Position numbers and translations under genes: made by a program. This document shows, in pieces, positions 17,100 to 25,172 of a stretch of 64,000 nt of DNA. This DNA comes from Bradyrhizobium sp. SRL28 (lineage in GTDB: Bacteria > Pseudomonadota > Alphaproteobacteria > Rhizobiales > Xanthobacteraceae). The DNA is taken from positions 62,001 through 126,000 of the forward strand of contig NZ_JAHEAG010000018.1 in the NCBI RefSeq assembly GCF_018596315.1, in the 5' to 3' direction. The notes under the pieces are model-generated. The model saw nothing but the letters and a program-made list of their open reading frames with translations. It had not been told where the DNA came from and did not search any database. How positions within the stretch are numbered: position 1 is the stretch's first letter; every line of letters begins with the position of its first letter.

Positions 17100-17114
17100 A
17101 TAAAGAGGTGTGTC

Positions 17115-17810
17115 ATGCTGGACTTCATCGGGACCGTCGTTCTCGTTGCCGCGATCATCGTCAGCATCAATGCGCTCACCGGAGCGATGCCGATCAGCCC
17201 GTCGCAACGTCTCGCCCTTTCGGTCGGCGCCGGTCTATGGACGGGTCTGGCTGCCGCGCTCGCCGGCGCGAACCTGTTCCTCGGCACAAATCCGGTGGGG
17301 CCGCCGACGATCGGTGCGGTCATCGCATTTCCGCTGATAGCGACTGCCGTTGCGGCGTCGGTCTCGCCGGCTGTGCGCGCTGCGCTACTCGGGATGCCGA
17401 TGCCATTCCTGATCGGCTTGAACGTCTGGCGTGTGGCGGGAGGGTTCTTCCTCCTGCTTGCGGCCGAAGGCCGGCTTGCCGGACCGTTTCCAACTTCGGC
17501 GGGCTGGGGCGATATCATAACCGGCGTGTTGGCCTTGCCCGTGGCCTGGCTCGCGCTGCGCGGGCAAGGCAGGGCGCTGGTCTGGAGCTGGAATGCATTC
17601 GGCATGCTCGATCTTGTGGCCGCGCTTGCATTCGGAATTATCTCCGCGAATGGCTCGCCGCTGCAGATCATTCACGCCGGGGAAGGCTCGGAGGCGGTGC
17701 AGGTGCTGCCATGGGCGCTGATTCCGACCGTGCTGGTGCCGATGTTCCTGATTGTACACGGTATTATCTTTGCGCGGCTGGCGCAGGCCGGCCAGCGCGC
17801 GCCGGGGTGA
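17115..17810 (+). CDS. Multi-pass membrane protein, probable MarR target
   Basis: The 231-residue protein has about six or seven hydrophobic helices (near 3-20, 38-56, 66-84, 95-116, 130-146, 160-178, 196-216) and almost no soluble part. I do not recognise a transporter signature. A GAGGTGTGTC ribosome-binding stretch precedes ATG 17115. The shared operator with the MarR gene suggests it is induced by the MarR ligand, perhaps for efflux or membrane stress; the function is unproven. Confidence 0.75.
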   Translation: MLDFIGTVVLVAAIIVSINALTGAMPISPSQRLALSVGAGLWTGLAAALAGANLFLGTNPVGPPTIGAVIAFPLIATAVAASVSPAVRAALLGMPMPFLIGLNVWRVAGGFFLLLAAEGRLAGPFPTSAGWGDIITGVLALPVAWLALRGQGRALVWSWNAFGMLDLVAALAFGIISANGSPLQIIHAGEGSEAVQVLPWALIPTVLVPMFLIVHGIIFARLAQAGQRAPG

Positions 17811-18092
17811 AGCCTGGCGTTGCGCTGCCGTGCGTTCCGGTTTTGCACAGCCTCGCCTGTGGATAGCGGGATCAGCGGGTACAACCATCGCCACCGCCTT
17901 GTGCTCTCCGCGAGGCTGCGGCTCAATGGGGACATCTTACGGAGATGGGAAACCATCGCGTCGGTGCCGGGCTCCAGTTCGCGACTGCCCCGGCGAGCAG
18001 CGGCCACCGAGTAGGAAACGGCTGGGACATAGGCCCCCGGTGCAGATTTCCTGAAATCGCCCGCTAATGTGTGGCTGTCGTAGGAAAGGAAA

Positions 18093-18121
18093 GGCCGTCT
18101 GGGAAACCAGGCGGCCTTTTT
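18093..18121 (+). terminator. Strong intrinsic terminator
   Basis: GGCCGTCTGG GAAA CCAGGCGGCC is followed by TTTTT: a 10-bp stem with one G-T pair and a stable GNRA-type loop. It ends either a long transcript of the MarR-regulated gene or an unannotated small RNA. Confidence 0.8.
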
Positions 18122-18150
18122 CTATTTGTTGTTCTTTGTGGCGAGGCTGA

Positions 18151-18295
18151 CGTGTTCCGGACGCGGTGCAGCGTGCAACGGTGCACCGCAGAGCCGGGAC
18201 CCACGCCGCTCATCTGGGTCCCTGCGGAGCGTCACCATAGCGTGTCGAAGACGCGCGTAAACGCGCTGATGGTGCCGCACCGCGTCCGGGACACG
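18151..18295. repeat. Inverted-repeat intergenic element
   Basis: The ends CGTGTTCCGGACGCGGTGC (18151-18169) and GCACCGCGTCCGGGACACG (18277-18295) are complementary with one mismatch in 19. The interior includes CAACGGTGCACCGCAGAGCC and GGGACCCA, motifs I associate with a common Bradyrhizobium intergenic repeat family. No transposase is present. Confidence 0.65.
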
Positions 18296-18301
18296 TGATG
18301 C

Positions 18302-19006
18302 TTACGCCATCCGCGCGGCGGCGCGGTCGATCATTTCGCCGCGGCGGATTTGAGCCGGTGCAATCCTGTCTTTCATGATGGCGAGGACTTCCGGCGGCGC
18401 AGTGTCCGGCGAGCCGGAATTGAACGGTGGCGCGGGATTGTATTCGAGGCGGAGCTGGATCGCTTCCGCGGTCCGCCTGTCGTGCAACAGCGAGACCAGC
18501 GTCAGCGCGAAATCGATGCCTGCGGTGACGCCGCCGCCGGTGACGCGGTTTCGGTCGACACAGACGCGCGTCTTGGTTGGGATCGCGCCGAAAGCTGACA
18601 GGAAATCCATCGCCGTCCAGTGCGTCGCCGCGCGGTAGCCTTTGAGCAGGCCGGCGGCGCCGAGCACCAGTGAACCCGTGCAGACCGAGGTGATGTATTT
18701 CGCGCCCGGCGCCTGCTTGCGCAGGAAGGCCAGCATGTCCTCGTCGTTGATCATGTCGTCGGTGCCGAACCCGCCGGGCACGCAGATGACGTCGAGTTGC
18801 GGGCAGTCTGCAAAGGTCGTGGTCGGCGTCAGCACCAGCACGGAATCGCTCGTGACCGGTTCGATCCGCTTCCAGATCAGATGAATTTGTGCGCCGGGCA
18901 GGCTGGAGAACACCTGCAAGGGGCCGGTGAAATCGAGCTGGGTGACGCGCGGGAACAGCACGAGACCGATATGCAGTGGCGCAGGCGTGGGAGACGGTGC
19001 GGACAT
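18302..19006 (-). CDS. inhA: Isonitrile (cyclohexyl-isocyanide) hydratase, DJ-1/PfpI family
   Basis: The 234-residue protein has the DJ-1 fold, with nucleophile Cys in SVCTGSLVLGAAGLL. It also has the stretches LIWKRIEPV, TTTFADCPQLDVICVPGG and FNSGSPDTAPPEV that characterise Pseudomonas isonitrile hydratase (InhA), which converts isonitriles to N-formamides. The similarity I recall to InhA is strong over the full length. GGAGGT four bases before ATG 19006 sets the start. A GlxA-type regulator is transcribed divergently from the adjacent 109-bp gap and probably controls it. Confidence 0.8.
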   Translation of the reverse strand: MSAPSPTPAPLHIGLVLFPRVTQLDFTGPLQVFSSLPGAQIHLIWKRIEPVTSDSVLVLTPTTTFADCPQLDVICVPGGFGTDDMINDEDMLAFLRKQAPGAKYITSVCTGSLVLGAAGLLKGYRAATHWTAMDFLSAFGAIPTKTRVCVDRNRVTGGGVTAGIDFALTLVSLLHDRRTAEAIQLRLEYNPAPPFNSGSPDTAPPEVLAIMKDRIAPAQIRRGEMIDRAAARMA

Positions 19007-19115
19007 CGTGACCTCCGGAAAAATTGGCTTGACGGGAGGCACCCTGACATGGTCGCTTCATGTCAGAAATGGCATATTTCCCTCATTTCAGGACATCAGC
19101 CAAAAAGCGAGCTGC

Positions 19116-20057
19116 ATGATGATCGGCGTTCTCGTGTTTCCGGATTTCCAGTTGCTCGACGCCGCCGGCCCAATTTCGGTGTTCGAGATCGGGGCGCGCT
19201 ACGCCGAAAACGCACCCTCGATCAGGGTTGTCGCTGTGACGCCCGGACCGGTGCGCTCATCCTCGGGCGTCGAGATGCTCGCACGCGGGCTAAAGCCGTC
19301 GGGCGCGATCACGACGCTGATCGTCGCGGGCGGCGAGGGCGTGCGGCAGGCGGCGACCTGCGAGAAGACGCTTGGCTTCGTGCGCACGCTCGCCAGGCGC
19401 GGCGTCCGCATCGCCAGTGTCTGCTCCGGCGCCTATATCCTCGCCGAGGCCGGACTGCTCGACGGCCGCCGCGCCACCACGCATTGGCAGCGCACGCGGC
19501 ATTTTCTCAAAACCTATCCGCAGGTAAAGCTCGAGCCGGACCGCATCTTCGTCCGCGATGGCGACATCTGGACGTCGGCCGGGATATCGGCGGGCATCGA
19601 TCTGTCGCTGGCGATGATCGCTGAAGATTATGGCGACGAGATCGCGCAGAAGGCTGCCAAGCAACTCGTGCTCTATCACCGCCGCAGCGGCGGCCAGTCG
19701 CAATTCTCTTCGCTTCTGGAATTGAAGGCGCCGAACGGTCGGTTCGGACCGCTATTGGCCTGGGCCCGCGAGAATCTCGATGCGCCGCTCACGGTCGAGG
19801 ATCTCGCCGAGCAGGCCGGCATGAGTTCGCGGCATTTCACTCGCGCCTTCATGGCGGAGACCGGCACCACGCCGTCAAAGGCCGTGGAGCGGTTGCGCAT
19901 CGAAGTGGCGCGGCAGCGCGTGCAGTCCTCCAGCGAAGCGATCGAGCGTGTCGCGCAAACCACTGGTTTTCGCGATCCGGAACGGATGCGCCGCGCCTTC
20001 ATCCGCGCCTTCGGCCAGCCGCCGCAATCGCTGCGCCGCGCGGCGCGGGCAGGGTAG
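19116..20057 (+). CDS. GlxA-type transcriptional regulator (DJ-1 domain plus AraC HTH)
   Basis: The 313-residue protein starts MMIGVLVFPDFQLLDAAGP. Residues 1-180 form a DJ-1/PfpI-like sensor, with the Cys in SVCSGAYILAEAGLL. Residues about 215-313 form two AraC helix-turn-helix motifs (DLAEQAGMSSRHFTRAF and IERVAQTTGFRDPERMRRAF). It is divergent from the isonitrile hydratase gene, whose product has the same fold as its sensor domain, so it probably activates that gene in response to a related small molecule (inference). Confidence 0.88.
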   Translation: MMIGVLVFPDFQLLDAAGPISVFEIGARYAENAPSIRVVAVTPGPVRSSSGVEMLARGLKPSGAITTLIVAGGEGVRQAATCEKTLGFVRTLARRGVRIASVCSGAYILAEAGLLDGRRATTHWQRTRHFLKTYPQVKLEPDRIFVRDGDIWTSAGISAGIDLSLAMIAEDYGDEIAQKAAKQLVLYHRRSGGQSQFSSLLELKAPNGRFGPLLAWARENLDAPLTVEDLAEQAGMSSRHFTRAFMAETGTTPSKAVERLRIEVARQRVQSSSEAIERVAQTTGFRDPERMRRAFIRAFGQPPQSLRRAARAG

Positions 20058-20070
20058 ACGTGGAGAACCA

Positions 20071-20583
20071 CTATCGGCGGAAATCCACCCGGCCTTGCGC
20101 AAAGTAGCCGTCTATTCGCTGGTCGCTCACCACCAGGCCGACCCAGGGGACTGTGATCTCCGGGTTGTTCAGGTTGATATACTTGCCCACCAGCCGGTGC
20201 GGACCTTCGCGCCTGGCGTCGATGAGGCCCCTGCGCTTGCCGGAATCCCAGTCGAATAACAGGTACACGCGGTCTCCCACGATCCTTGCCTTGCCCTGGC
20301 CCTGTTTCCATTTGTCGGGGGCATCACCCGGTATGGTGGGATCCGCAGCACCCTTCCAGCGGCTCGACCACTGACCTTCGATCGTGCCGTGCGGGTAGCT
20401 GGTATCTTGAACGCTCCACGGCTTTGCATTCTCGTCGGTGGTAGATTCCTCCGGCACCGTGCTGTGGGCGTATTGCGTCACGTCATCGTCGTTGGGATGC
20501 GGAACGTCCATGACGCCGAACGGATTTCGGATTGCCGGATCGTTTTCGGATACGGCGTTTCGCTTTGTGCTTTCGGATTTCAC
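20071..20583 (-). CDS. Hypothetical protein with a C-terminal beta-rich domain
   Basis: The 170-residue protein begins at a GTG preceded by GGAG. The first 75 residues are polar and probably disordered (KSESTKRNAVSEND...). The rest forms a compact-looking domain: GTIEGQWSSRWKG, then ARIVGDRVYLLFDWDSGKRR, LIDARREGPHRLVGKYIN and IDGYFAQGRVDFRR. That pattern suggests a ligand- or polymer-binding beta sandwich. No signal peptide. I recognise no family and no clear functional neighbour. Confidence 0.6.
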   Translation of the reverse strand: MKSESTKRNAVSENDPAIRNPFGVMDVPHPNDDDVTQYAHSTVPEESTTDENAKPWSVQDTSYPHGTIEGQWSSRWKGAADPTIPGDAPDKWKQGQGKARIVGDRVYLLFDWDSGKRRGLIDARREGPHRLVGKYINLNNPEITVPWVGLVVSDQRIDGYFAQGRVDFRR

Positions 20584-20750
20584 TGATGTCTCCAACTGCA
20601 ATGGCCAAGCTTCGCTCCGAACGGCATGGCCGGCTTCGTGAACGTTGCGATCGCAGAATGGAGGCGTGGCGGCCACCCGGTTTCCGGGGGAACCTTGCTG
20701 GCTATGTCGAACGTTTCCGGCGCTCGATGATTCGGCGCCGTACGCCTAGT

Positions 20751-21647
20751 TTACGCAACGTCGGCTTGCGCGGTCTGCTGTTCTTCCGCGAGCAAGGCAT
20801 CGAGATCGACGAGCTGCGGATCGTCAGCATCGGGTTCGCCTAATCCTGCGCTGCCATGAAGATGCATCAGGGTCTGCACACGGCGGGCGTTGAGATGGTC
20901 CACGTGCTGATGCTGCAGCGCTACCGTCAGCAACGATTTGGGCAGCCCGACCAGGGTAAAGGCCGAAACCTTGCGCACCTCGCCGTCCTCGCGCCAGAGC
21001 AAAGGATGGAGCGTGTAAATCAATTGCCGTTCGATCTCCGGCGATGACGGCTGCTCCAACTCTGATAGCGTGAGGCTGGAGAGGTTGGCGTTGCCTGCAC
21101 GGGTTCGCACGGCGGCGGATCGCAGCTCCCAGCATATCAAGTCTGCTGCCGAGAGAACCTCGCGACGCACGGCATCCACGTTGCTCGAAAACCTGGTTGC
21201 GTCCGATATCGACAGCGCAGCTTTGGTGACAGCCTCGACCAGCGCCGTGGCATTTGCGTCAAATCCCGGCGCAGCGCGCTCGACGGCCGTAGCCATCGCT
21301 TCGATCTGGTCCGCCATCGTGTCGCGGTCGCGCTGTGCCTTGGCATCGGCCAGTGCGCGCTCGGCTGATGCTACCTGCTCGTCGTGTTCTACCAATGCGG
21401 CGCGCCACGTCTTGGTGCGCTCTTCGACAGCACGCATGTCGGCCTCTGCCCGATCGAGCCGGGCGGCGGCAGCTCCTGCCACCGCCAGCCGTTCGGCCGC
21501 GGCGCGTTTCTCAGCAAGTTCCGTTTCGGCAACGCTCAAGCGGTCGGCCAGCTTCTGCCGGGCCGCCAATTTCTCCTTCAGCGCGTTCTCGAAGCGCTCG
21601 ATCGGATCGAGTTCCCGCTTGAAAAATTCGCGCTTAAAAAATGCCAT
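20751..21647 (-). CDS. Hypothetical coiled-coil protein
   Basis: The 298-residue protein starts MAFFKREFFKREL. Residues about 15-120 are an Ala/Glu/Arg-rich long coiled coil (KLADRLSVAETELAEKRAAA...). A helical middle part contains an AADLICWELRSAA stretch, and an acidic C-terminus reads DADDPQLVDLDALLAEE. No enzyme motif or membrane helix. It could be a structural, phage-derived or filament protein, but nothing adjacent supports a choice. Start at ATG 21647, following a GGGGGT purine-rich stretch. Confidence 0.6.
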   Translation of the reverse strand: MAFFKREFFKRELDPIERFENALKEKLAARQKLADRLSVAETELAEKRAAAERLAVAGAAAARLDRAEADMRAVEERTKTWRAALVEHDEQVASAERALADAKAQRDRDTMADQIEAMATAVERAAPGFDANATALVEAVTKAALSISDATRFSSNVDAVRREVLSAADLICWELRSAAVRTRAGNANLSSLTLSELEQPSSPEIERQLIYTLHPLLWREDGEVRKVSAFTLVGLPKSLLTVALQHQHVDHLNARRVQTLMHLHGSAGLGEPDADDPQLVDLDALLAEEQQTAQADVA

Positions 21648-21805
21648 GGCAATACCCCCGCGCGTCACGATCATCTGCCGAATCAGCAAGCAGATTCGTT
21701 ATTTGCGAAGACTAGCCCGAAAATGGGAGAGATTGCGGCTTGATGACGCCGGTCAACAAGATGGTGCCCGGGAAGGGGCTTGCCATCACCTCCGGTGGGC
21801 CAAAG

Positions 21806-23023
21806 CTAATGCGGCGTGTCGGGGTTCCAGCCGAGCACGGCCAGCATCACGAAGAATCCGACCACATAGGCGACGGCCACCGGCCAGCCCTGGCTGACCC
21901 AGCGTCCGACGGATTTGGCTTCCGGATACATGTTCGACAAGGCGACGCCCGCTGACGATCCGAACCATATCATGGAACCGCCGAAGCCGACGGCATAGGC
22001 GAGATACCCCCAGTCGTAGCCGCCTTGCTTCAGCGCGAGCGCGGTGAGAGGGATGTTGTCGAACACGGCGGAGACGAAGCCGAGGCCGAGCGCGGTCGGC
22101 CACGAGGCAGCCGGCAGCTTCTCGACCGGCATCAACGATGCCGCGGTTACCAGCGCGAGCAGGAACATCGTACCCTTGAAGGTTTCGGGCATCACCTTCC
22201 AGTCCGGCGCGCGCCATCCCGCCGTCAGCAGAATGACCGCCCAGACGGCGATGCCGAGAACCGGGACGGCATCGAGCAGGGCGGGGAACTTCAAATTGGC
22301 GATGATGTTCGCAGCCAGCGCGGCAATCAGAATGGCGGCGACGATGCAAACCCGCGTCGGGTCGATCTTCGGACCTTTCGATGCGTCCTTCTGGATCGGC
22401 GAGTAGCGCTGCTGCTGAATGGAGCCGGGCACGGCGAAGACCAGCATGGCGACGACGGCCGCGACATAGGCTTCCACCACGGCGAGCGGGCTCACGCCGG
22501 CGATCCACATCATGGTCGTGGTGGTGTCGCCGACGACGCTGCCGGATCCGCCGGCATTGGAGGCTGCGACGATCGCGGCGAGATAGCCGATGTGAACCTT
22601 GCCCTGGAACACGTGCCGCGCAACGGTGCCGCCGATCAGTGCCGCCGCGATATTGTCGAGGAAGCTCGAGAGCACGAACACCAGGACGAGCAGCACCACG
22701 CCGCCCTTCCAGTCGTCCGGCAACAGCGCCGGCATCACATCCGGAATCCGGCTCTCCTCGAAATGCCGGGATAGCAGCGCAAACCCCATCAGCAGCAGAA
22801 ACAGATTGGCGAGCGTGACCCACTCATGCGCCATGTGGTGGCCGAGGCCGGCCACGCCCGCACCGTGCTTGAAGCCGGTGAAGATCAGTTTGTAGACGAT
22901 GATTGCGGCGAGACCGGCGAGCGCGACCTGGAACGTCTTGTGATGGAACAGCGCAACACCAAGCAGCGTCAGCGCGAACAGGATGAAGTCGACGGGTATT
23001 CCGAACACAAGTATCGGCTCCAT
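21806..23023 (-). CDS. Ion-transporter superfamily protein (citrate/arsenite/NhaD-like permease)
   Basis: The 405-residue integral membrane protein has about eleven helices. Two similar loop motifs, SFLDNIAAALIGGT (about 118-131) and AVFDNIPLTALALK (about 313-326), mark the inverted repeats of the IT superfamily (CitM, ArsB, NhaD). A Gly/Ser/Thr-rich NAGGSGSVVGDTTTTMM segment probably forms the ion site. It would exchange an anion or Na+ against H+, but the substrate is not determinable. Forty-three bases separate it from the esterase upstream on the same strand. Confidence 0.8.
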   Translation of the reverse strand: MEPILVFGIPVDFILFALTLLGVALFHHKTFQVALAGLAAIIVYKLIFTGFKHGAGVAGLGHHMAHEWVTLANLFLLLMGFALLSRHFEESRIPDVMPALLPDDWKGGVVLLVLVFVLSSFLDNIAAALIGGTVARHVFQGKVHIGYLAAIVAASNAGGSGSVVGDTTTTMMWIAGVSPLAVVEAYVAAVVAMLVFAVPGSIQQQRYSPIQKDASKGPKIDPTRVCIVAAILIAALAANIIANLKFPALLDAVPVLGIAVWAVILLTAGWRAPDWKVMPETFKGTMFLLALVTAASLMPVEKLPAASWPTALGLGFVSAVFDNIPLTALALKQGGYDWGYLAYAVGFGGSMIWFGSSAGVALSNMYPEAKSVGRWVSQGWPVAVAYVVGFFVMLAVLGWNPDTPH

Positions 23024-23066
23024 CGCTATGGCCTCAAACGCGCTGAAGGATGACCGCTACTCTGTG

Positions 23067-24014
23067 TTATTTCAGCGCCTTCATCCATGCGGCGATTTCG
23101 CTGACCGCGACGTTGGCCTGCTGCAGCAGCTTGCCCATGGTGAAGAAGCCGTGGAACTGGCCGGGGAATTGCCGATAGGTCATGGGCACGCCGGCTTCCT
23201 TCAGCCGCGCGGCATATTCGTCGCCCTCGTCGCGCAAGGGATCGGCGCCCGCGGTCAGCACATAGGCCGGCGGTAAGCCCGCGAGCGTTTTCGCGCGTGC
23301 GGGCGAGGCTTTCCAGTGGTCGATGTCGGCCGCGCCGTTCAGATAGTGGTTGCAGAACCATTTGATCACGGAGTGCGTCAGCAAGATGCTGGTCTCGGGC
23401 TCGCTGTGCGAGGGATGCTTCATCGCAAAATCGGTGGCGGGATAGATCAGCACCTGGCCCGCGAGTTTTGGGCCGTCGCCGTCGCGCGCGGCCAGTGCCA
23501 CGACGGCGGCGAGATTGCCGCCGGCGCTGTCGCCACCGACCAGCAAGTGCCCGGCGTCGATGCCGAGCTGGCTGGCGTTGGCGGCAACCCACTTGGTTGC
23601 GGTGATGGCGTCGTCGACAGCGGCAGGAAATTTGTGCTCCGGCGCCAGCCGATAGTCGACCGAGATGACGATCAACTCGCCTTCATGGGCAAGCTTCTGG
23701 CAGGCCACTTCATGGGTATCGAGATCGCCGATGACCCAGCCGCCGCCGTGAAAGAACACCAGGCACGGCGCAAGGCCGTTGTTCTTGCGCAGCGTCTTCG
23801 GGGTGTAGATGCGCGCCGGGATCGCGCCGTGCGGCGCGGGGATCGACAGCGGCTTGTTCGATTCGAGCGCGGGCGGCTCGGGGTTCATGACGACGCGGGC
23901 GTTCCGGTAATACTCGCGCGCTTCCGGTGCGGTCAGCGTTTCATAGGCGGGACGGCCAGCTTCCTGGAAAGCCTTGTAGACGGCGTCGGCATCGGGATCG
24001 AGCGTGACGGGCAT
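23067..24014 (-). CDS. Alpha/beta hydrolase, hormone-sensitive-lipase-type esterase
   Basis: The 315-residue protein shows the HSL oxyanion motif FFHGGGW, nucleophile Ser in VGGDSAGGNLA, acid in GADPLRDEG and catalytic His in GQFHGFF. It should hydrolyse short-chain carboxylic esters in the cytoplasm. Met at 24014 (MPVTLDPDADAV) gives the usual family length. It lies 32 nt after the SDR gene and before the permease, likely one transcript: dehydrogenase, esterase and permease could process an esterified substrate (inference). Confidence 0.9.
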   Translation of the reverse strand: MPVTLDPDADAVYKAFQEAGRPAYETLTAPEAREYYRNARVVMNPEPPALESNKPLSIPAPHGAIPARIYTPKTLRKNNGLAPCLVFFHGGGWVIGDLDTHEVACQKLAHEGELIVISVDYRLAPEHKFPAAVDDAITATKWVAANASQLGIDAGHLLVGGDSAGGNLAAVVALAARDGDGPKLAGQVLIYPATDFAMKHPSHSEPETSILLTHSVIKWFCNHYLNGAADIDHWKASPARAKTLAGLPPAYVLTAGADPLRDEGDEYAARLKEAGVPMTYRQFPGQFHGFFTMGKLLQQANVAVSEIAAWMKALK

Positions 24015-24046
24015 GGCGGCGAAGACCTCGTGCGTTGATTGAAAGC

Positions 24047-24826
24047 TCAGGCGGCGGTGCGGCCGCCGTCCACGGTATAGGCGGAGCCGGAAACATAGCT
24101 CGCCTCGTCGGAGGCGAGGAACGCCACGACGGAGGCGACTTCGGACGCCTGTCCGAGCCGCCGCGCCGGAATCCGGTCGACGATCTTCTCGTTCGGCGGG
24201 GGCGTATTGCCGGGATTGCGGCCCTGCAGGATCGTGCTCAGCATCCGGCTGTCGATCAGGCCGGGGCAGACGCAATTGACCCGCACGCCGGTGCCGGTGC
24301 ATTCCCAGGCGGCGGTCTTGGTGAGCCCGATCACTGCATGCTTGCTGGCGCTGTAGACCGCGATCATCGGCGATCCCATCAGGCCGGCGATCGATGCGGT
24401 GTTGATGATGCTGCCCTTGTTTTGTTTCAGCATCACCGGCAGCACGTGCTTCATGCCGAGAAAGACGCCGACCACGTTGACGTCGAGCACGCGCCGAAAA
24501 CTCTCCAGCGAATATTCCGGGATCGGCTTGACGTCGCCTTCGATGCCGGCGTTGTTGTAGAACGCGTCGATCGTGCCGAACCTGTCGACGGTGGCGCGGA
24601 CATAGTCCGCGACCTCGTCCTCCTGGGTGACATCAGCCGTCACCGCGAGCGCTTCGGCGGAGGCGGGCAGGTCCTTGATCGCGGCCTTGAGGTCGTCTTC
24701 CTTGCGGTCGATGGCGACGATACGGGCGCCGCGTTCCGCTAACAGGCGGATGGTTGCGGTTCCGATGACGCCGGCTGCGCCGGTCACGACGGCAACCCGG
24801 CCATCGAGGCGAATTCGATCGGGCAT
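24047..24826 (-). CDS. Short-chain dehydrogenase/reductase
   Basis: The 259-residue classical SDR has the nucleotide-binding TGAAGVIG (residues about 15-22), structural NNAG, and catalytic Ser with YSASK. The acidic residue after beta-2 (VAIDRKE) suggests NAD(H) preference. It oxidises or reduces an alcohol/ketone pair of unknown identity. It is the first gene of a likely three-gene transcript with the esterase and the permease. Confidence 0.92.
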   Translation of the reverse strand: MPDRIRLDGRVAVVTGAAGVIGTATIRLLAERGARIVAIDRKEDDLKAAIKDLPASAEALAVTADVTQEDEVADYVRATVDRFGTIDAFYNNAGIEGDVKPIPEYSLESFRRVLDVNVVGVFLGMKHVLPVMLKQNKGSIINTASIAGLMGSPMIAVYSASKHAVIGLTKTAAWECTGTGVRVNCVCPGLIDSRMLSTILQGRNPGNTPPPNEKIVDRIPARRLGQASEVASVVAFLASDEASYVSGSAYTVDGGRTAA

Positions 24827-25172
24827 GTCTGAGGTTTCCTCTCGCTCCTCCGGTTATCCCGGATTTTGGTGGTTTTCGCGCCAGGCGTGGGCACCCTCGC
24901 GCGAACGGAAGCGACTATTTCATCTGAAACGGCGCATGACTAGATCATGGCACAACTGTCGAACGCCGGTTTCCACGCTCCGGGGCCATGATCGGGATCA
25001 TGGCTCGACTATCGAAAGCCCGTTTCAGCCTTCCCGGGCCATGATCGAGTGCGGCGGGAAGGGGGCAAGCCGCCCTTTCCGCGCCGTATTCGCCGTGTTA
25101 ACCGGGAGGGACGCGAGCGGCGGACAAGTCTGTACTATGTCGCGAGCCCGATTCGCCTGTAAAAGCCGCGAG
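24827..25172. other. Divergent intergenic region before the DUF2155 gene
   Basis: About 345 bp. It contains the two 51-bp palindromic repeat units at 24943-25046 (described separately). The rest is GC-rich with no protein-like frame that would not belong to the DUF2155 N-terminus; an in-frame ATG at 25137 would extend that protein by 12 residues. Confidence 0.5.
24943..25046. repeat. Two tandem 51-bp units, each bounded by GATCATGGC and GCCATGATC
   Basis: Unit 1 is 24943-24993 and unit 2 is 24996-25046. Both start GATCATGGC and end GCCATGATC, so each can fold into a hairpin. Their interiors share ACT-TCGAA-GCC-GTTTC with scattered substitutions. This indicates either tandem insertion of a small palindromic element or an old duplication with divergence. 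Confidence 0.75.

Larger units (their letters stand above)
17811..18301. other. Intergenic region with an orphan terminator and an inverted-repeat element
   Basis: About 490 bp without a convincing gene. It holds a strong plus-strand terminator at 18093-18121, far (about 280 nt) from the last plus-strand stop, and the 145-bp inverted-repeat element at 18151-18295. The piece between 17811 and 18090 has no protein-like frame; a small RNA ending at the terminator is possible. Confidence 0.45.
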
